DNA from: JAXHUM01 sp034189325
GTDB lineage: Bacteria; Desulfobacterota; DSM-4660; Desulfatiglandales; Desulfatiglandaceae
Length of the DNA: 64,000 nucleotides
Reading direction: 5' to 3'
Assembly: GCA_034189325.1 (NCBI GenBank)
Contig: JAXHUM010000077.1
Span: forward strand, 57,334-121,333
Positions 55,032 to 63,955 of the stretch are shown here, piece by piece. The translations under genes were made by a program, and so were the position numbers. The notes beneath the pieces are model-generated. The model saw only the letters and a program-made list of their open reading frames with translations. It searched no databases and was not told the origin of the DNA. Numbering within the stretch: the stretch's first letter is position 1; the number at the start of each line of letters is the position of its first letter.

Positions 55032-55797
55032 GATAGGCCTTCAAGACCTCGGGATGCTCCTGTACCTCTGAAGGGGGCCCTTCCACGATCGGTCTGCCGA
55101 AGTTAATCGCCAGGATCCGATCTGAGATATCCATGACCATCTTCATATCATGCTCAATCAGGAGAATCGTCACGCCCAGTTCATCTTGAATATCTTTTAT
55201 CCAAAAGATCAGGTCTTGTCTTTCTTCCGAGTTCATGCCGGCGGAAGGTTCGTCCAGGAGAAGGAGTTCCGGTTCCAATGCCAGGGCCCTTGCCAATTCT
55301 ATAAGTTTTTGGGTGCCGTAAGGGAGCGCTCCCACGAATTTGTTTCTGGTGGACTGGAGATCGAGCAAGTCAATAATATTTTCAACCCTCTCCCTGTGCT
55401 CTATTTCCTCTTTAGCAGCCTTGGCGCCTCTTCCGTAAAAAGTCGCCCCGGTTAAAACCCCGGTCTTCATATGAACGTGGCGGCCCAACATGAGGTTCTC
55501 CATGGTGCTCATTTTTGAAAAAAGCTCTATATTTTGGAATGTCCTGGCAATTCCCTTTTTGGCGATTTTGTAAGGTTTGAGCCCTGTTATGCGCTCTCCC
55601 TTGAAGACGATATTTCCGGAGTCAGGCACGTAAAGTCCGCTGATGCAGTTAAAAATAGTCGTCTTTCCGGCGCCGTTGGGCCCGATGATGGAAAAGATTG
55701 TCCCCTGTTCCACATCAAAGCTGACCCCATCAATGGCTAAAAGACCACCAAAACTGATTCTGAGATTTTCGACGAAAAAGAACTTGCCGGTTGTCAT
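55018..55797 (-). CDS. livG: Liv-type ABC transporter ATP-binding protein (LivG), second module
   Basis: 259 residues, LivG type: Walker A GPNGAGKTT, insert GIARTFQNIELFSKMSTMENLMLGRH, Walker B LLLLDEPSAGMNSEE. AGGTGAT precedes the ATG. First gene of the long minus-strand catabolic block. No operator like that of the first liv operon is seen before it. Confidence 0.9.
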   Translation of the reverse strand: MTTGKFFFVENLRISFGGLLAIDGVSFDVEQGTIFSIIGPNGAGKTTIFNCISGLYVPDSGNIVFKGERITGLKPYKIAKKGIARTFQNIELFSKMSTMENLMLGRHVHMKTGVLTGATFYGRGAKAAKEEIEHRERVENIIDLLDLQSTRNKFVGALPYGTQKLIELARALALEPELLLLDEPSAGMNSEERQDLIFWIKDIQDELGVTILLIEHDMKMVMDISDRILAINFGRPIVEGPPSEVQEHPEVLKAYLGED

Positions 55798-56342
55798 GTA
55801 TCACCTGTTAGATCGATAGGATAGCGCTTTTTGAAATCTGGAGAAAACACAGAATCCCAGGAAAATTGGATATACGACCGCAAGTACCGTTGCTGATCAG
55901 TTGGAAAAATGAAGGTAGGGAAACTCCCTCGCGTCCACAGCAGTTCAGTACTCTTATTACTATCTCCGCCCTCTTTTTTCAAGGATTATCGCCAAATGAA
56001 ACTCTGGACGGATGTTTGGAAATCGCAAATCTCCTAAAAAGCACTCAGTACCTCCCTTGGCCGGAAGACCCGTCGAGAAATGTGGATGAAGATGCTTGCG
56101 AGGTTTTTCCTCTTCTGTAATTGTGGCAGTCGTGATCGATGGCCGGAGAGACACTAAAGAATTGACTGTACAAACAAAGTGCTATAAATACTTGTAGGCA
56201 TAACTTCTCAATAAGGTTCAGGGCATCAACGGGTCTGCGTCGAAATAAGACTAAGCAGGAGGATGTATTGTCTTTTTTCAGTAATCCACTAAGGAACGTA
56301 TTGACATCCAATAACAATCTAGGAGACTAAAGGAGGTTTGTT
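55798..56342. other. divergent intergenic region between livG2 and SDR gene
   Basis: 545 bases. The plus strand has a TTGACT with a TATAAA 15 bases later (near 56162-56188), short spacing, and a second TTGACA near 56302. No palindromic operator or RNA gene was recognised, and short open frames here have no ribosome site. Confidence 0.4.
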
Positions 56343-57254
56343 ATGTCAAAGGTCGATTTCACTGGGAGAGTGGCGATTGTAACGGGCGCCGGTGCCGGTT
56401 TAGGCAGAATGCATGCACTTGAACTGGCAAAACGAGGTGCCAAGGTTGTGGTTAATGATTTAGGAGGCGCGAGAGATGGAACGGGACAAGGCTCGGCAGC
56501 TGCTGACAAGGTCGTTGATGAAATCAAGGCCCTAGGGGGCGAGGCTGCACCCAACTATGACAGCGTCGCAACAGTCGCCGGTGGAGAGAATATTGTAAAG
56601 ACGGCTGTAGATGCCTTCGGCAAAGTGGATATACTGATAAACAATGCAGGTATTTTAAGGGATAAGACATTTACAAAAACCGATGAAGAATCCTGGGATA
56701 TTGTCATGGCGGTTCATTTGAAAGGGGCCTATTGCGTCACGAGACCTGCCTTTGCAAAAATGAGAGAAAATGGTTACGGCAGGATAGTCATGACGACCTC
56801 CAGCGCCGGACTGTTCGGTAATTTTGGCCAGGCCAATTACGCGTCGGCAAAGACCGGCCTTGTGGGTTTAACAAATGTGCTAAAGCTGGAAGGAGCAAAG
56901 CACAATATTAAGGTGAACATACTGGCGCCCATGGCAGCCACGAGGATGACGGAAGATATTCTGCCGCCTGAGATGTTTAAAAAACTCACGCCCGAGCATG
57001 TCACGCCCGTTGTATTGTACATGTGTTCAGAACAATGCAACGACACAGGGACTATTGTTAATGCGGGCCTTGGCTATTTCAGTCGATCAGCCATACTCAC
57101 AGGTCCCGGCGTTATCCTCGGCAAAGGAGATGCGCCACCTACTCCGGAAGAAGTCCTTGAAAATTGGGACAAGATCGTGAGCCTGGACAATGCGAAATAT
57201 TTTGATAACATAAACCCGACGTTCGAAGAACTCAAGCCTGCGATGGCCAAGTAG
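56343..57254 (+). CDS. short-chain dehydrogenase, 3-hydroxyacyl-CoA dehydrogenase type
   Basis: 303 residues, SDR fold close to the dehydrogenase part of peroxisomal multifunctional enzyme type 2. TGAGAGLGRMHAL is the NAD(P)-binding motif, and the catalytic tetrad is Asn (VHLKGAYC region), Ser in TTSSAGLFGN, and Tyr-Lys in YASAKTG. NNAG is present. Such enzymes oxidise (3R)-hydroxyacyl-CoAs. AAAGGAGG precedes the ATG. Single-gene unit; probably serves the catabolic block on the other strand. Confidence 0.85.
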   Translation: MSKVDFTGRVAIVTGAGAGLGRMHALELAKRGAKVVVNDLGGARDGTGQGSAAADKVVDEIKALGGEAAPNYDSVATVAGGENIVKTAVDAFGKVDILINNAGILRDKTFTKTDEESWDIVMAVHLKGAYCVTRPAFAKMRENGYGRIVMTTSSAGLFGNFGQANYASAKTGLVGLTNVLKLEGAKHNIKVNILAPMAATRMTEDILPPEMFKKLTPEHVTPVVLYMCSEQCNDTGTIVNAGLGYFSRSAILTGPGVILGKGDAPPTPEEVLENWDKIVSLDNAKYFDNINPTFEELKPAMAK

Positions 57255-57259
57255 CAATG

Positions 57260-57290
57260 GCCCCGGGAGCGCTTTGAGACGGGGCGTTTT
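57260..57290 (+). terminator. terminator downstream of the SDR gene
   Basis: GCCCCG and CGGGGC arms with a 14-base loop, then GTTTT. A second, stronger hairpin follows at once (57291-57316, CCCG..GGGCA / TGCCC..CGGG). Together they lie between the convergent SDR and selD genes and may act in both directions. Confidence 0.55.
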
Positions 57291-57345
57291 CCCGTTGGGC
57301 ATGATTGCCCGGCGGGAAATCCGATAAGCCCTTCTGGGTAACCGT

Positions 57346-58398
57346 CTATCTGACGACAATACTCTTATCATCCTTTCCACTTGTGACCGTCCCAATCATG
57401 GCCGCCTCATGGATACCCTTCTTTTTTAGTTGAGCCAGTAAATCGTCAGCACTCTGCGCGTCTACGCTCATTAGAAGTCCTCCTGATGTCTGCGGGTCGA
57501 AGAGGATATCCTGGAAAGGGCTTTCTACGGTGGATGCGAAGCTGACCATGCTGTCACGAAATGCCCTGTTTGCGTATGTCCCCGCCGGGACAAGCCCCAT
57601 ACCGGCAAATTTCAGCGCCTCTTGAATGATGGGGACCTTGTCTGCCTGAATGTCCACTCCAAGGTTTGTGCCTGTCACCATTTCGGCTACATGGCCCAAT
57701 AGACCGAACCCGGTTATGTCGGTGCAGGCGTGAACAGGGTGATCCTTCATTATTTCCGCACTGTCCCGATTTAGAGTTGCCATCAGACGAGTTACGGAAC
57801 GGATGGTCTCATTCGAAGCAAGTCCTCCCTTGATAGCGGTATTGATGATTCCGCTACCAAGAGGCTTGGTCAGTATAAGACTGTCTCCTGACCGGAGCCC
57901 CCTGTTTGTCAGGACCCGATCCGGATGGATGAAACCTGTTACTGAGAGGCCGTATTTCAGCTCATTATCTTCGACACTATGTCCCCCGATCAGGACGGCA
58001 CCCGCCTCTTTCACCTTTTCGAGACCACCTCTTATGATGTGTCGAAGGATCTCCATATCCATCTGCTTGACCGGAAAGGCGACCAGATTCAAGGCTGTCT
58101 TTGGCACTCCTCCCATGGCGTAGATATCACTTAAGGCATTAGCCGCGGCGATCTGGCCGAACCAATAGGGGTCGTCCACCACAGGTGTGAAAAAATCCAC
58201 GGTCTGGATAATGGCAAGATCCTCTGAAATTCTGTATACTCCGGCGTCATCGGAGCCCTCTATACCGACAATGACGTTCGAATCGGTTGGAAAATCAAGT
58301 CCACACAGCGCCCTGTCCAGGTCCCCTGGAGCCAGTTTTGAAGCTCATCCCGAACCTTGGACCGTCTCGGTCAGGCGCAACTCCTTGTAGTCCTTCAT
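57346..58398 (-). CDS. selD: selenide,water dikinase (SelD), selenocysteine-containing
   Basis: Makes selenophosphate from selenide and ATP for selenocysteine synthesis. The frame from the ATG at 58398 reads 17 codons, then an in-frame TGA (58345-58347), and continues for 332 more codons without interruption: GSG-Sec-ASK, with catalytic Lys21, exactly where SelD carries its active-site Cys or Sec. GIEGSDDAGVY (metal-binding Asp) precedes VDFFTPVVDDPYWFGQIAAANALSDIYAMGG. Total 350 residues, normal length. GAGGA precedes the start. The TGA must be read as selenocysteine; a conventional start after the TGA would drop the active site. Confidence 0.9.
58317..58347 (-). promoter_or_regulatory. bacterial SECIS-type hairpin after the selD UGA
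   Basis: Fifteen bases after the UGA the mRNA has CCAGG, loop GGA, CCTGG (58317-58329 on the minus strand). A short stem with a loop starting in G, 16-37 bases from the UGA, fits the bacterial SECIS consensus. It would bind SelB and let the UGA be read as selenocysteine. The rest of the stem is not strongly paired. Confidence 0.65.
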
Positions 58399-59072
58399 AG
58401 TCCTCTTCCTCTTTCAGATGCTCCTAATCTGCAAATGGTCGTTTTATAATGGGGATAAATCCGTCAAGAGTCGCATTTGCGCCCCGAATTTTCGAACAAG
58501 GGGCTTGTCTGTTTTAGCTGCAACAGATTCTATCTGCAGCCTGTCTTCAATATTTCATACTTGTTTCATAATGTCATCAACTTAAGTGTTTTATGGATTT
58601 TCACCTTAAGAGCTAAGACAAGGCAACTCCTTCTGCCGAGGGTTCTTAAGGGCCTATCAATATCCTGGGTGACGGATCGAGAAGTTTGGAAATATCTTGC
58701 CGTCAGGGCCCCTTTGCCCCCTGTGTTTATTGAGAGGTTGCATTTGTGAGAGACAAGCATCTCTTATTATTGACATATTAGCCTGATTTAGTTATAATTT
58801 TGATTTTACGAGCAAGTTTATGCTTGTTGTGACTTATTGGAACAGACAGCTACGCGAAGCGGTCCAAGGTACTCTGCGCCTCATTTATGTTGTATTTATT
58901 TATGATGCCTTTAAAAACATTTGATTTGGTCCGAGTTCAAGGGAGCCTAAGACTCTAACCGCAGAAATACATAGGGGACTGGATACCCATTGCGATATAT
59001 GGTCCGGGGAAGAGGGACTCTCTCGAGTTTCTAAGAGCTTTGCGAGTGGCCTGTTTTACAGGGGGAAGTTTT
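58399..59072. other. long intergenic region with a perfect promoter
   Basis: 674 bases between selD and the lipoprotein gene, with the consensus promoter at 58770-58798 and a hairpin at 58517-58540 (GCTG..CAGAT/ATCTG..CAGC). The transcript from the promoter would have about 270 untranslated bases before the lipoprotein gene. I could not assign an RNA family. Confidence 0.5.
58770..58798 (+). promoter_or_regulatory. consensus sigma-70 promoter upstream of lipoprotein gene
   Basis: TTGACA, exactly 17 bases, TATAAT: both hexamers are perfect consensus. Transcription would begin near 58805 and reach the lipoprotein start at 59073. The leader of about 270 bases is long, so it may hold a regulatory or small RNA. 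Confidence 0.8.
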
Positions 59073-59942
59073 ATGAAAGCTAGAAGGGATACCGCTGTAT
59101 TGTTTTTGTTTGTTGCCGGCCTGCTTTTTTTTGTGAGTGAGGGGTGTTCGAAGAGGGATGAAACGGAAGATATGGCACAAGATGAGACGAAAGTTGAGGC
59201 CGTATCTCCTGGAGAGGCCGAATACGAGGAAGACACCGACTATGGCGCCGGCGATGAGGGAGATATCATCGATAAAGGAGATCCCTGCAGGTATCACCTC
59301 TATTCCCTGCCCCCAGGCTTTTCTGGGATACTCACATTTGAAGTTGAACTCAAAAAAAAGATCGATCGGGAAGCCGATCTTGATACGCTGTCAATAAGAG
59401 ACAATACGTGGGACAAGTACGGGATTATTGCTTCTGTCATGTCCTCAGAAAAAGAAACGATCACGGTGTCTTATCGGATATGGACCTTGGATGCCTCTAA
59501 ATACTACAATGATTCTCTTGAGAGGGGCGAAAAGCCGGTATCTCTCACAATAGATGATGTGACCATAAAATGGAAAGACGATGGGTATGGTATTATATCC
59601 CAGATTAAGGGTTATGGCGGCGTTGAGAAAATCGGGCGGTTCTCCGAAGAGGAACTTACAGAAAGGCTGGGTGGAAACCTGGAAGTCGCTTTCAAAGATC
59701 CGAAATCGGGTGAGGAATATATATGGACTATCGAACCTGGGACAGAGGAAAGGGAGGTGATGATTTTGAGTTTTGATCTGTCGATTACGCTCCCTGAAGA
59801 GGGGATGAGGATCGACAATGAGGCTATCAATGTCTGGGCCAAACAGACCGGTTGGAGTCTGTCTGTCAGATGTTTTGTGAAGGAGGGCCCATTTACTATC
59901 GCCGGACCTGCCTTAAGGCCTGAATGCCTCGATTTGGGCTGA
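59073..59942 (+). CDS. putative lipoprotein
   Basis: 289 residues. The N-terminus MKARRDTAVLFLFVAGLLFFVSEGC ends in a lipobox-like SEGC (Cys near residue 25), so it is probably an exported lipoprotein. An acidic linker (DETEDMAQDETK, EYEEDTDYGAGDEGD) follows, then a domain of about 200 residues rich in beta strands (ISQIKGYGGVEKIGRF, VMILSFDLSITLPEEG). No known family recognised. GGGGGAAG precedes the ATG; an upstream ATG at 59040 has none. Confidence 0.68.
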   Translation: MKARRDTAVLFLFVAGLLFFVSEGCSKRDETEDMAQDETKVEAVSPGEAEYEEDTDYGAGDEGDIIDKGDPCRYHLYSLPPGFSGILTFEVELKKKIDREADLDTLSIRDNTWDKYGIIASVMSSEKETITVSYRIWTLDASKYYNDSLERGEKPVSLTIDDVTIKWKDDGYGIISQIKGYGGVEKIGRFSEEELTERLGGNLEVAFKDPKSGEEYIWTIEPGTEEREVMILSFDLSITLPEEGMRIDNEAINVWAKQTGWSLSVRCFVKEGPFTIAGPALRPECLDLG

Positions 59943-59990
59943 TGGTAAGGCACTCTGCTCTGTTTTTGTATCTCTCTGTCCGACTTTATC

Positions 59991-60377
59991 TCATATCGAG
60001 CTTTCTATAAAGTCGATGATCTTTTTCAAAGGCGTTCCCGGCCCAAAGACTTCTGCGATCCCGGCGGATTTAAGTTTCGGAACATCATCAGGGGGTATGG
60101 TTCCTCCTAAAATGACGGTTGTCCCATCCATTTCCTCTTCTCTTAATATCCGGACGACATCCGTGGCCAAAATCATATGGTTCCCGCTCAACGAACTCAG
60201 GCCAATGAGATCGGCATCCTCTTGCAGGGCTGTCTCCACAATGTTTTGCGGCAATTGATTCCCCACGTAGATCACTTCCATCCCGGCGTCACGCATGGCC
60301 CGAGCCACGACAATGCTCCCTCTCCAGTGCGCATCCATACCCAGCCGGGCCATCACCACCCGAATGTTCCTCTTCAT
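59991..60377 (-). CDS. B12-binding subunit of an acyl-CoA mutase
   Basis: 128 residues, cobalamin-binding domain of the methylmalonyl-CoA mutase C-terminal type. DAHWRGS supplies the DxHxxG motif whose His coordinates cobalt; LSSLSGNHM and VILGGTIPPDD complete the fold. It lies 34 bases after the large-subunit gene. Free-standing small subunits of this length occur in isobutyryl-CoA and 2-hydroxyisobutyryl-CoA mutases. The ATG at 60377 is used because the longer frame begins with TTG. Confidence 0.88.
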   Translation of the reverse strand: MKRNIRVVMARLGMDAHWRGSIVVARAMRDAGMEVIYVGNQLPQNIVETALQEDADLIGLSSLSGNHMILATDVVRILREEEMDGTTVILGGTIPPDDVPKLKSAGIAEVFGPGTPLKKIIDFIESSI

Positions 60378-60411
60378 CAGCCTTGTCCTTTCCAACCATC
60401 ACCAAAAAAGA

Positions 60412-62094
60412 CTAAAAAAGCGGAGGATTCCACGTGCCGTAAGCCCTTTTGAGGGCCTGGGAAACCTCTCCCTCGGTGACGTGGGTCGTCACATAGTCCA
60501 CCAATACGTCCATGAGATTCCCGTCCTGATCACAGCAACGTGCAACAGCATCGAGTGCTTCCTGTACCTTGGATCGATTCCGTTCAGCTCTGATTTTTTT
60601 GAGTTTCTTTTCTTGAATCGCAAGGGTTTCGGGCACTTGAAAAAGCTCTATGGGAAGTTCTTCATCTTCCATCTGATAACAATTCACCCCGACGACAGGC
60701 ATCTTTCCCGATTCAATCGCCAGTTGGTACTCGTAAGCAGAATTGGATATCTCCTTATGTATCCATCCGGTTTCTACCGCGCTGACAATACCCCCCATCT
60801 GGTCGATTTCATCCAGTAGAGCGGATGTTTCTTCCTCTACCCTATTGGTCAAAGCCTCTATAAAGTACGAACCTCCTAATGGGTCAGTGGTGTTTGTTAC
60901 CCTTGTTTCAAGCTGGAGGATCTGATTGGTTCTCAGGGCGGTCAGAGAGGAAAGCTCTGTGGGCGTACACAATGCCTCATCATACCCATCTATGTGAACG
61001 GACTGCGCCCCTCCCAACACGGCTGAAAGGGCGTGATAGGCTGCCCGGGATACATTGTTCAAAGGCTGTTGCGCGGTCAAGGCCACACCTGCCGTCTGGA
61101 CATGAAATCGGAAGGTCAGCGAGCGGGGATTCTTGGCCCCAAAACGCTCTTTCATGATACGAAACCAGATTCTTCTGGCGGCCCGATACTTGGCGATCTC
61201 CTCAAAAAAATCATTGTGGGCGGAGAGGAAGAAACTGAGGCGGGGAGCAAAACGGTCGACCTCGATGCCTCGTTTGACCAACTCATCCGAACAGGCTATG
61301 GCATTGGCCATAACAAAAGCAAGTTCTTGGAAGGCGTTACACCCGGATTCACGGTAGTTGTAGCCGGCAAAGCTTATGGGGTTCCATCGAGGGACATACT
61401 TTGTGCAGTATTCAATGGCATCGCAGCTCAGTTTAAAAGAACATTTCGGAGGTAGCAGCTCCGGTGCCACGGTGACGGCTGTCTCCATCAGAAAATCGTT
61501 CTGGCTTGTGCCGGTCAGTTTTTCCAGGGGAATGCCTCTCATCAGGGCATTGGCAAAATACATCGACTGGACCGAGATATTGCAGATAGGGTGACAGGTC
61601 ACAAGGGAACTACTCACCCTGTCGATTGGTATACCGTCAAAAAGAACACGCATGTCATCGATAGTATCAATAGCCACTCCCCCCCGTCCGGCATCGGCCC
61701 GCGCGTATGGATCCGTAGTGTCATATCCCCGAAGGGTGGGATAATCAAAAACGCCGTTTATCCCTGTGGCCCCCTCTTTAAGGAGAAACTTGTACCTCTT
61801 ATTGGTTTCTTCTGCTGGTCCAAAACCTGCCAACTGTCTCAAGGTCCACCTCCGTCCACGGTACATGGTGGAATGGACACCTCGAGTGTATGGGGCCTGA
61901 CCGGGAAAGCCTAAGTCACCCAAATAGTCCATGTGGGCTGTATCTGAAGGTGTATAAAGAGGCTCGACAGGAAGACCAGAAAGGGTCTCAAAGACCTGCT
62001 CAAGCTCCTTATCACTCTGATAAACATCTCTTTGCCAGTGGATTGTCTCCCTTTTAATTTCATCGACGGCATCGTCATGAAATAATCTCGACAT
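60412..62094 (-). CDS. acyl-CoA mutase large subunit (methylmalonyl-CoA mutase family, altered active site)
   Basis: 560 residues of the acyl-CoA mutase catalytic TIM barrel; TMYRGRRWTLRQLAGFG, AGRGGVAIDTIDDMRVLFDGIP, GTSQNDFLMET and RFAPRLSFFL place it in the family. Key residues differ from methylmalonyl-CoA mutase: Tyr89 is Leu (RQLAGF), Arg207 is lost (NDFLMETAVTVAPE), and His244 is Asn (AGYNYRESG). The true substrate is therefore probably not methylmalonyl-CoA. GAGGTGA precedes the start. Paired with the small B12 subunit downstream. Confidence 0.87.
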   Translation of the reverse strand: MSRLFHDDAVDEIKRETIHWQRDVYQSDKELEQVFETLSGLPVEPLYTPSDTAHMDYLGDLGFPGQAPYTRGVHSTMYRGRRWTLRQLAGFGPAEETNKRYKFLLKEGATGINGVFDYPTLRGYDTTDPYARADAGRGGVAIDTIDDMRVLFDGIPIDRVSSSLVTCHPICNISVQSMYFANALMRGIPLEKLTGTSQNDFLMETAVTVAPELLPPKCSFKLSCDAIEYCTKYVPRWNPISFAGYNYRESGCNAFQELAFVMANAIACSDELVKRGIEVDRFAPRLSFFLSAHNDFFEEIAKYRAARRIWFRIMKERFGAKNPRSLTFRFHVQTAGVALTAQQPLNNVSRAAYHALSAVLGGAQSVHIDGYDEALCTPTELSSLTALRTNQILQLETRVTNTTDPLGGSYFIEALTNRVEEETSALLDEIDQMGGIVSAVETGWIHKEISNSAYEYQLAIESGKMPVVGVNCYQMEDEELPIELFQVPETLAIQEKKLKKIRAERNRSKVQEALDAVARCCDQDGNLMDVLVDYVTTHVTEGEVSQALKRAYGTWNPPLF

Positions 62095-62326
62095 ATCTTC
62101 ACCTCGCCAAGGCCCGATTGCGATTTAGAGATGCAGAATCTTATCCTCGAACTTTAGATGGTCGTATTTTGCGAATAATTCTTTCAAATTGGGAAATTTT
62201 CGGGTAAAAGAGGTCAAAGTCATGGTCCCCTATTTTCAGGGTATTGATACCACCTTTGAATTATGAGAAAAGTCATTCAAATCTAACGGGCCCGGCCGGA
62301 TTGGTCAAGGAGGAAATGAATCCTTT

Positions 62327-63955
62327 ATGCTCAGTTTGCAAAAACTCAAGTCATTTTCTGGTAGAAAGGGTCCGCTCCTTCTCATTGTCATGGATGGAAT
62401 CGGTGAGGGACGAAGAGATGAAAGCAATGCAGTCTATCTGGCCAAGACCCCTACTCTCGATAGACTCCTTACATCGGATCTCTATGTTCAGCTGAACGCT
62501 CACGGCACCTTCGTAGGGCTTCCTAGCGATGGAGATATGGGAAACAGTGAGGTAGGGCACAACGCCCTTGGCGCGGGCCGCGTCTTTGAACAGGGGGCCC
62601 GTCTTGTAAACAGGGCCATCGACACCGGCCGGATTTTTGACGGTGATATATGGAATGCCGTGAGTGAACGTGCTGGTAAGGGTGGTACTGTACATTTTAT
62701 CGGTCTTCTTTCCGACGGTAATGTCCATTCCCATATCGAGCAGCTGTACAAACTGGTAGGTCGGTCTGCCGAACAGGGGCTCGAACGGGTTCGCGTACAT
62801 GTCCTTCTGGATGGAAGAGATGTCGGTGAGAGATCCGCCCTGGATTATGTGATTCCTACCGAGGAAAGACTAAGAAAGATATCGGAAGCAACAGGACTCG
62901 ATTATGCCATTGCTTCAGGCGGCGGCCGCATGAAGGTGACCATGGATCGTTACAATGCCGACTGGGAAATCGTCAAACGAGGATGGGAGACCCATGTGTT
63001 AGGGAGGGGGCGTACCTTTCGGATGGCGTCAAAAGCAATCCAAACCATGTACCTTGAGGATCCGACGATCACGGATCAGTATTTGGATGCCTTTGTTGTT
63101 GTGGATGAAGAGGAACGACCCGTCGGTCCGATTGTTGATGGGGATGCCGTTATTTTCTTTAATTTCAGGGGAGATCGCGCCATTGAGATCTCACGGGCCT
63201 TCACGGAAGAGAATTTTCATGAATTCGATCGGGGTCCTTTGCCTGACATTCTCTATGCGGGCATGATGGAGTATGATGGGGACAGGCACATCCCTCCGAA
63301 GTTTCTGGTCTCTCCCCCTGCTATTGATCGAACGATCAGCGAGTATCTCTGCGCGGAGAAAATAAAGAGCTTCGCCATATCCGAGACCCAGAAATTCGGA
63401 CATGTGACCTATTTCTGGAATGGCAATCGCTCCGGATATATAGATGAGAATCTTGAGACTTATGTCGAGATCCCGTCAGACAGGATACGGTTTGACAAAG
63501 CCCCAAGGATGAAGGCGATAGAGATCAGGGACAAGACGATTGAGATGCTTAAAAGCGGAGATTTCCGGTTTGGTCGTCTCAATTTTGCAAACGGTGATAT
63601 GGTTGGTCATACAGGCGTGATGGCGGCCGCGATCATTGCCGTGGAAACCGTGGACCAGTGTGTCGGAGAACTGCTCGAGGTAATCAGAGAGATGGAAGGT
63701 ATCGCCGTAGTAACGGCCGACCATGGTAATTCGGACGAGATGTTTACGGTTAACAAAAACGGTGCCAGGAAAACAAAGACCGCCCACACATTGAACCCTG
63801 TCCCTTTTGTCATATATGATCCACAGTACAGCGGTGAATACAACATGGCCGATCTCAAGAGTCCCGGCCTCTCCAATGTCGCCGCCACTCTTTTGAATCT
63901 CTTGGGATACGCCAAAGTGGAGGATTATGATCCCTCCTTGATTCAGGTATCCTAG
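62327..63955 (+). CDS. gpmI: 2,3-bisphosphoglycerate-independent phosphoglycerate mutase
   Basis: 542 residues, alkaline-phosphatase superfamily. LIVMDGIGEG (metal-binding Asp), GDMGNSEVGHNALGAGRV (phospho-acceptor Ser), and VVTADHGNSDEMF with HTLNPVPF are the family motifs. Interconverts 2- and 3-phosphoglycerate in glycolysis/gluconeogenesis. GGAGG lies 13 bases before the ATG at 62327. Divergent to the mutase gene. The 3-phosphoglycerate it handles is also the acceptor for the GpgS-like gene. Confidence 0.9.
   Translation: MLSLQKLKSFSGRKGPLLLIVMDGIGEGRRDESNAVYLAKTPTLDRLLTSDLYVQLNAHGTFVGLPSDGDMGNSEVGHNALGAGRVFEQGARLVNRAIDTGRIFDGDIWNAVSERAGKGGTVHFIGLLSDGNVHSHIEQLYKLVGRSAEQGLERVRVHVLLDGRDVGERSALDYVIPTEERLRKISEATGLDYAIASGGGRMKVTMDRYNADWEIVKRGWETHVLGRGRTFRMASKAIQTMYLEDPTITDQYLDAFVVVDEEERPVGPIVDGDAVIFFNFRGDRAIEISRAFTEENFHEFDRGPLPDILYAGMMEYDGDRHIPPKFLVSPPAIDRTISEYLCAEKIKSFAISETQKFGHVTYFWNGNRSGYIDENLETYVEIPSDRIRFDKAPRMKAIEIRDKTIEMLKSGDFRFGRLNFANGDMVGHTGVMAAAIIAVETVDQCVGELLEVIREMEGIAVVTADHGNSDEMFTVNKNGARKTKTAHTLNPVPFVIYDPQYSGEYNMADLKSPGLSNVAATLLNLLGYAKVEDYDPSLIQVS

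Noticed and set aside
57346..58200. SelD as a 284-residue protein starting at 58200
   Set aside because: This start would lack the active-site loop. The upstream frame with the in-frame TGA matches SelD exactly, so the longer selenoprotein is chosen.
58921..58960. A T-arm-like GTTCAAGGG stretch that could hint at a tRNA
   Set aside because: No acceptor or anticodon arm pairs around it; no tRNA found anywhere in the window.
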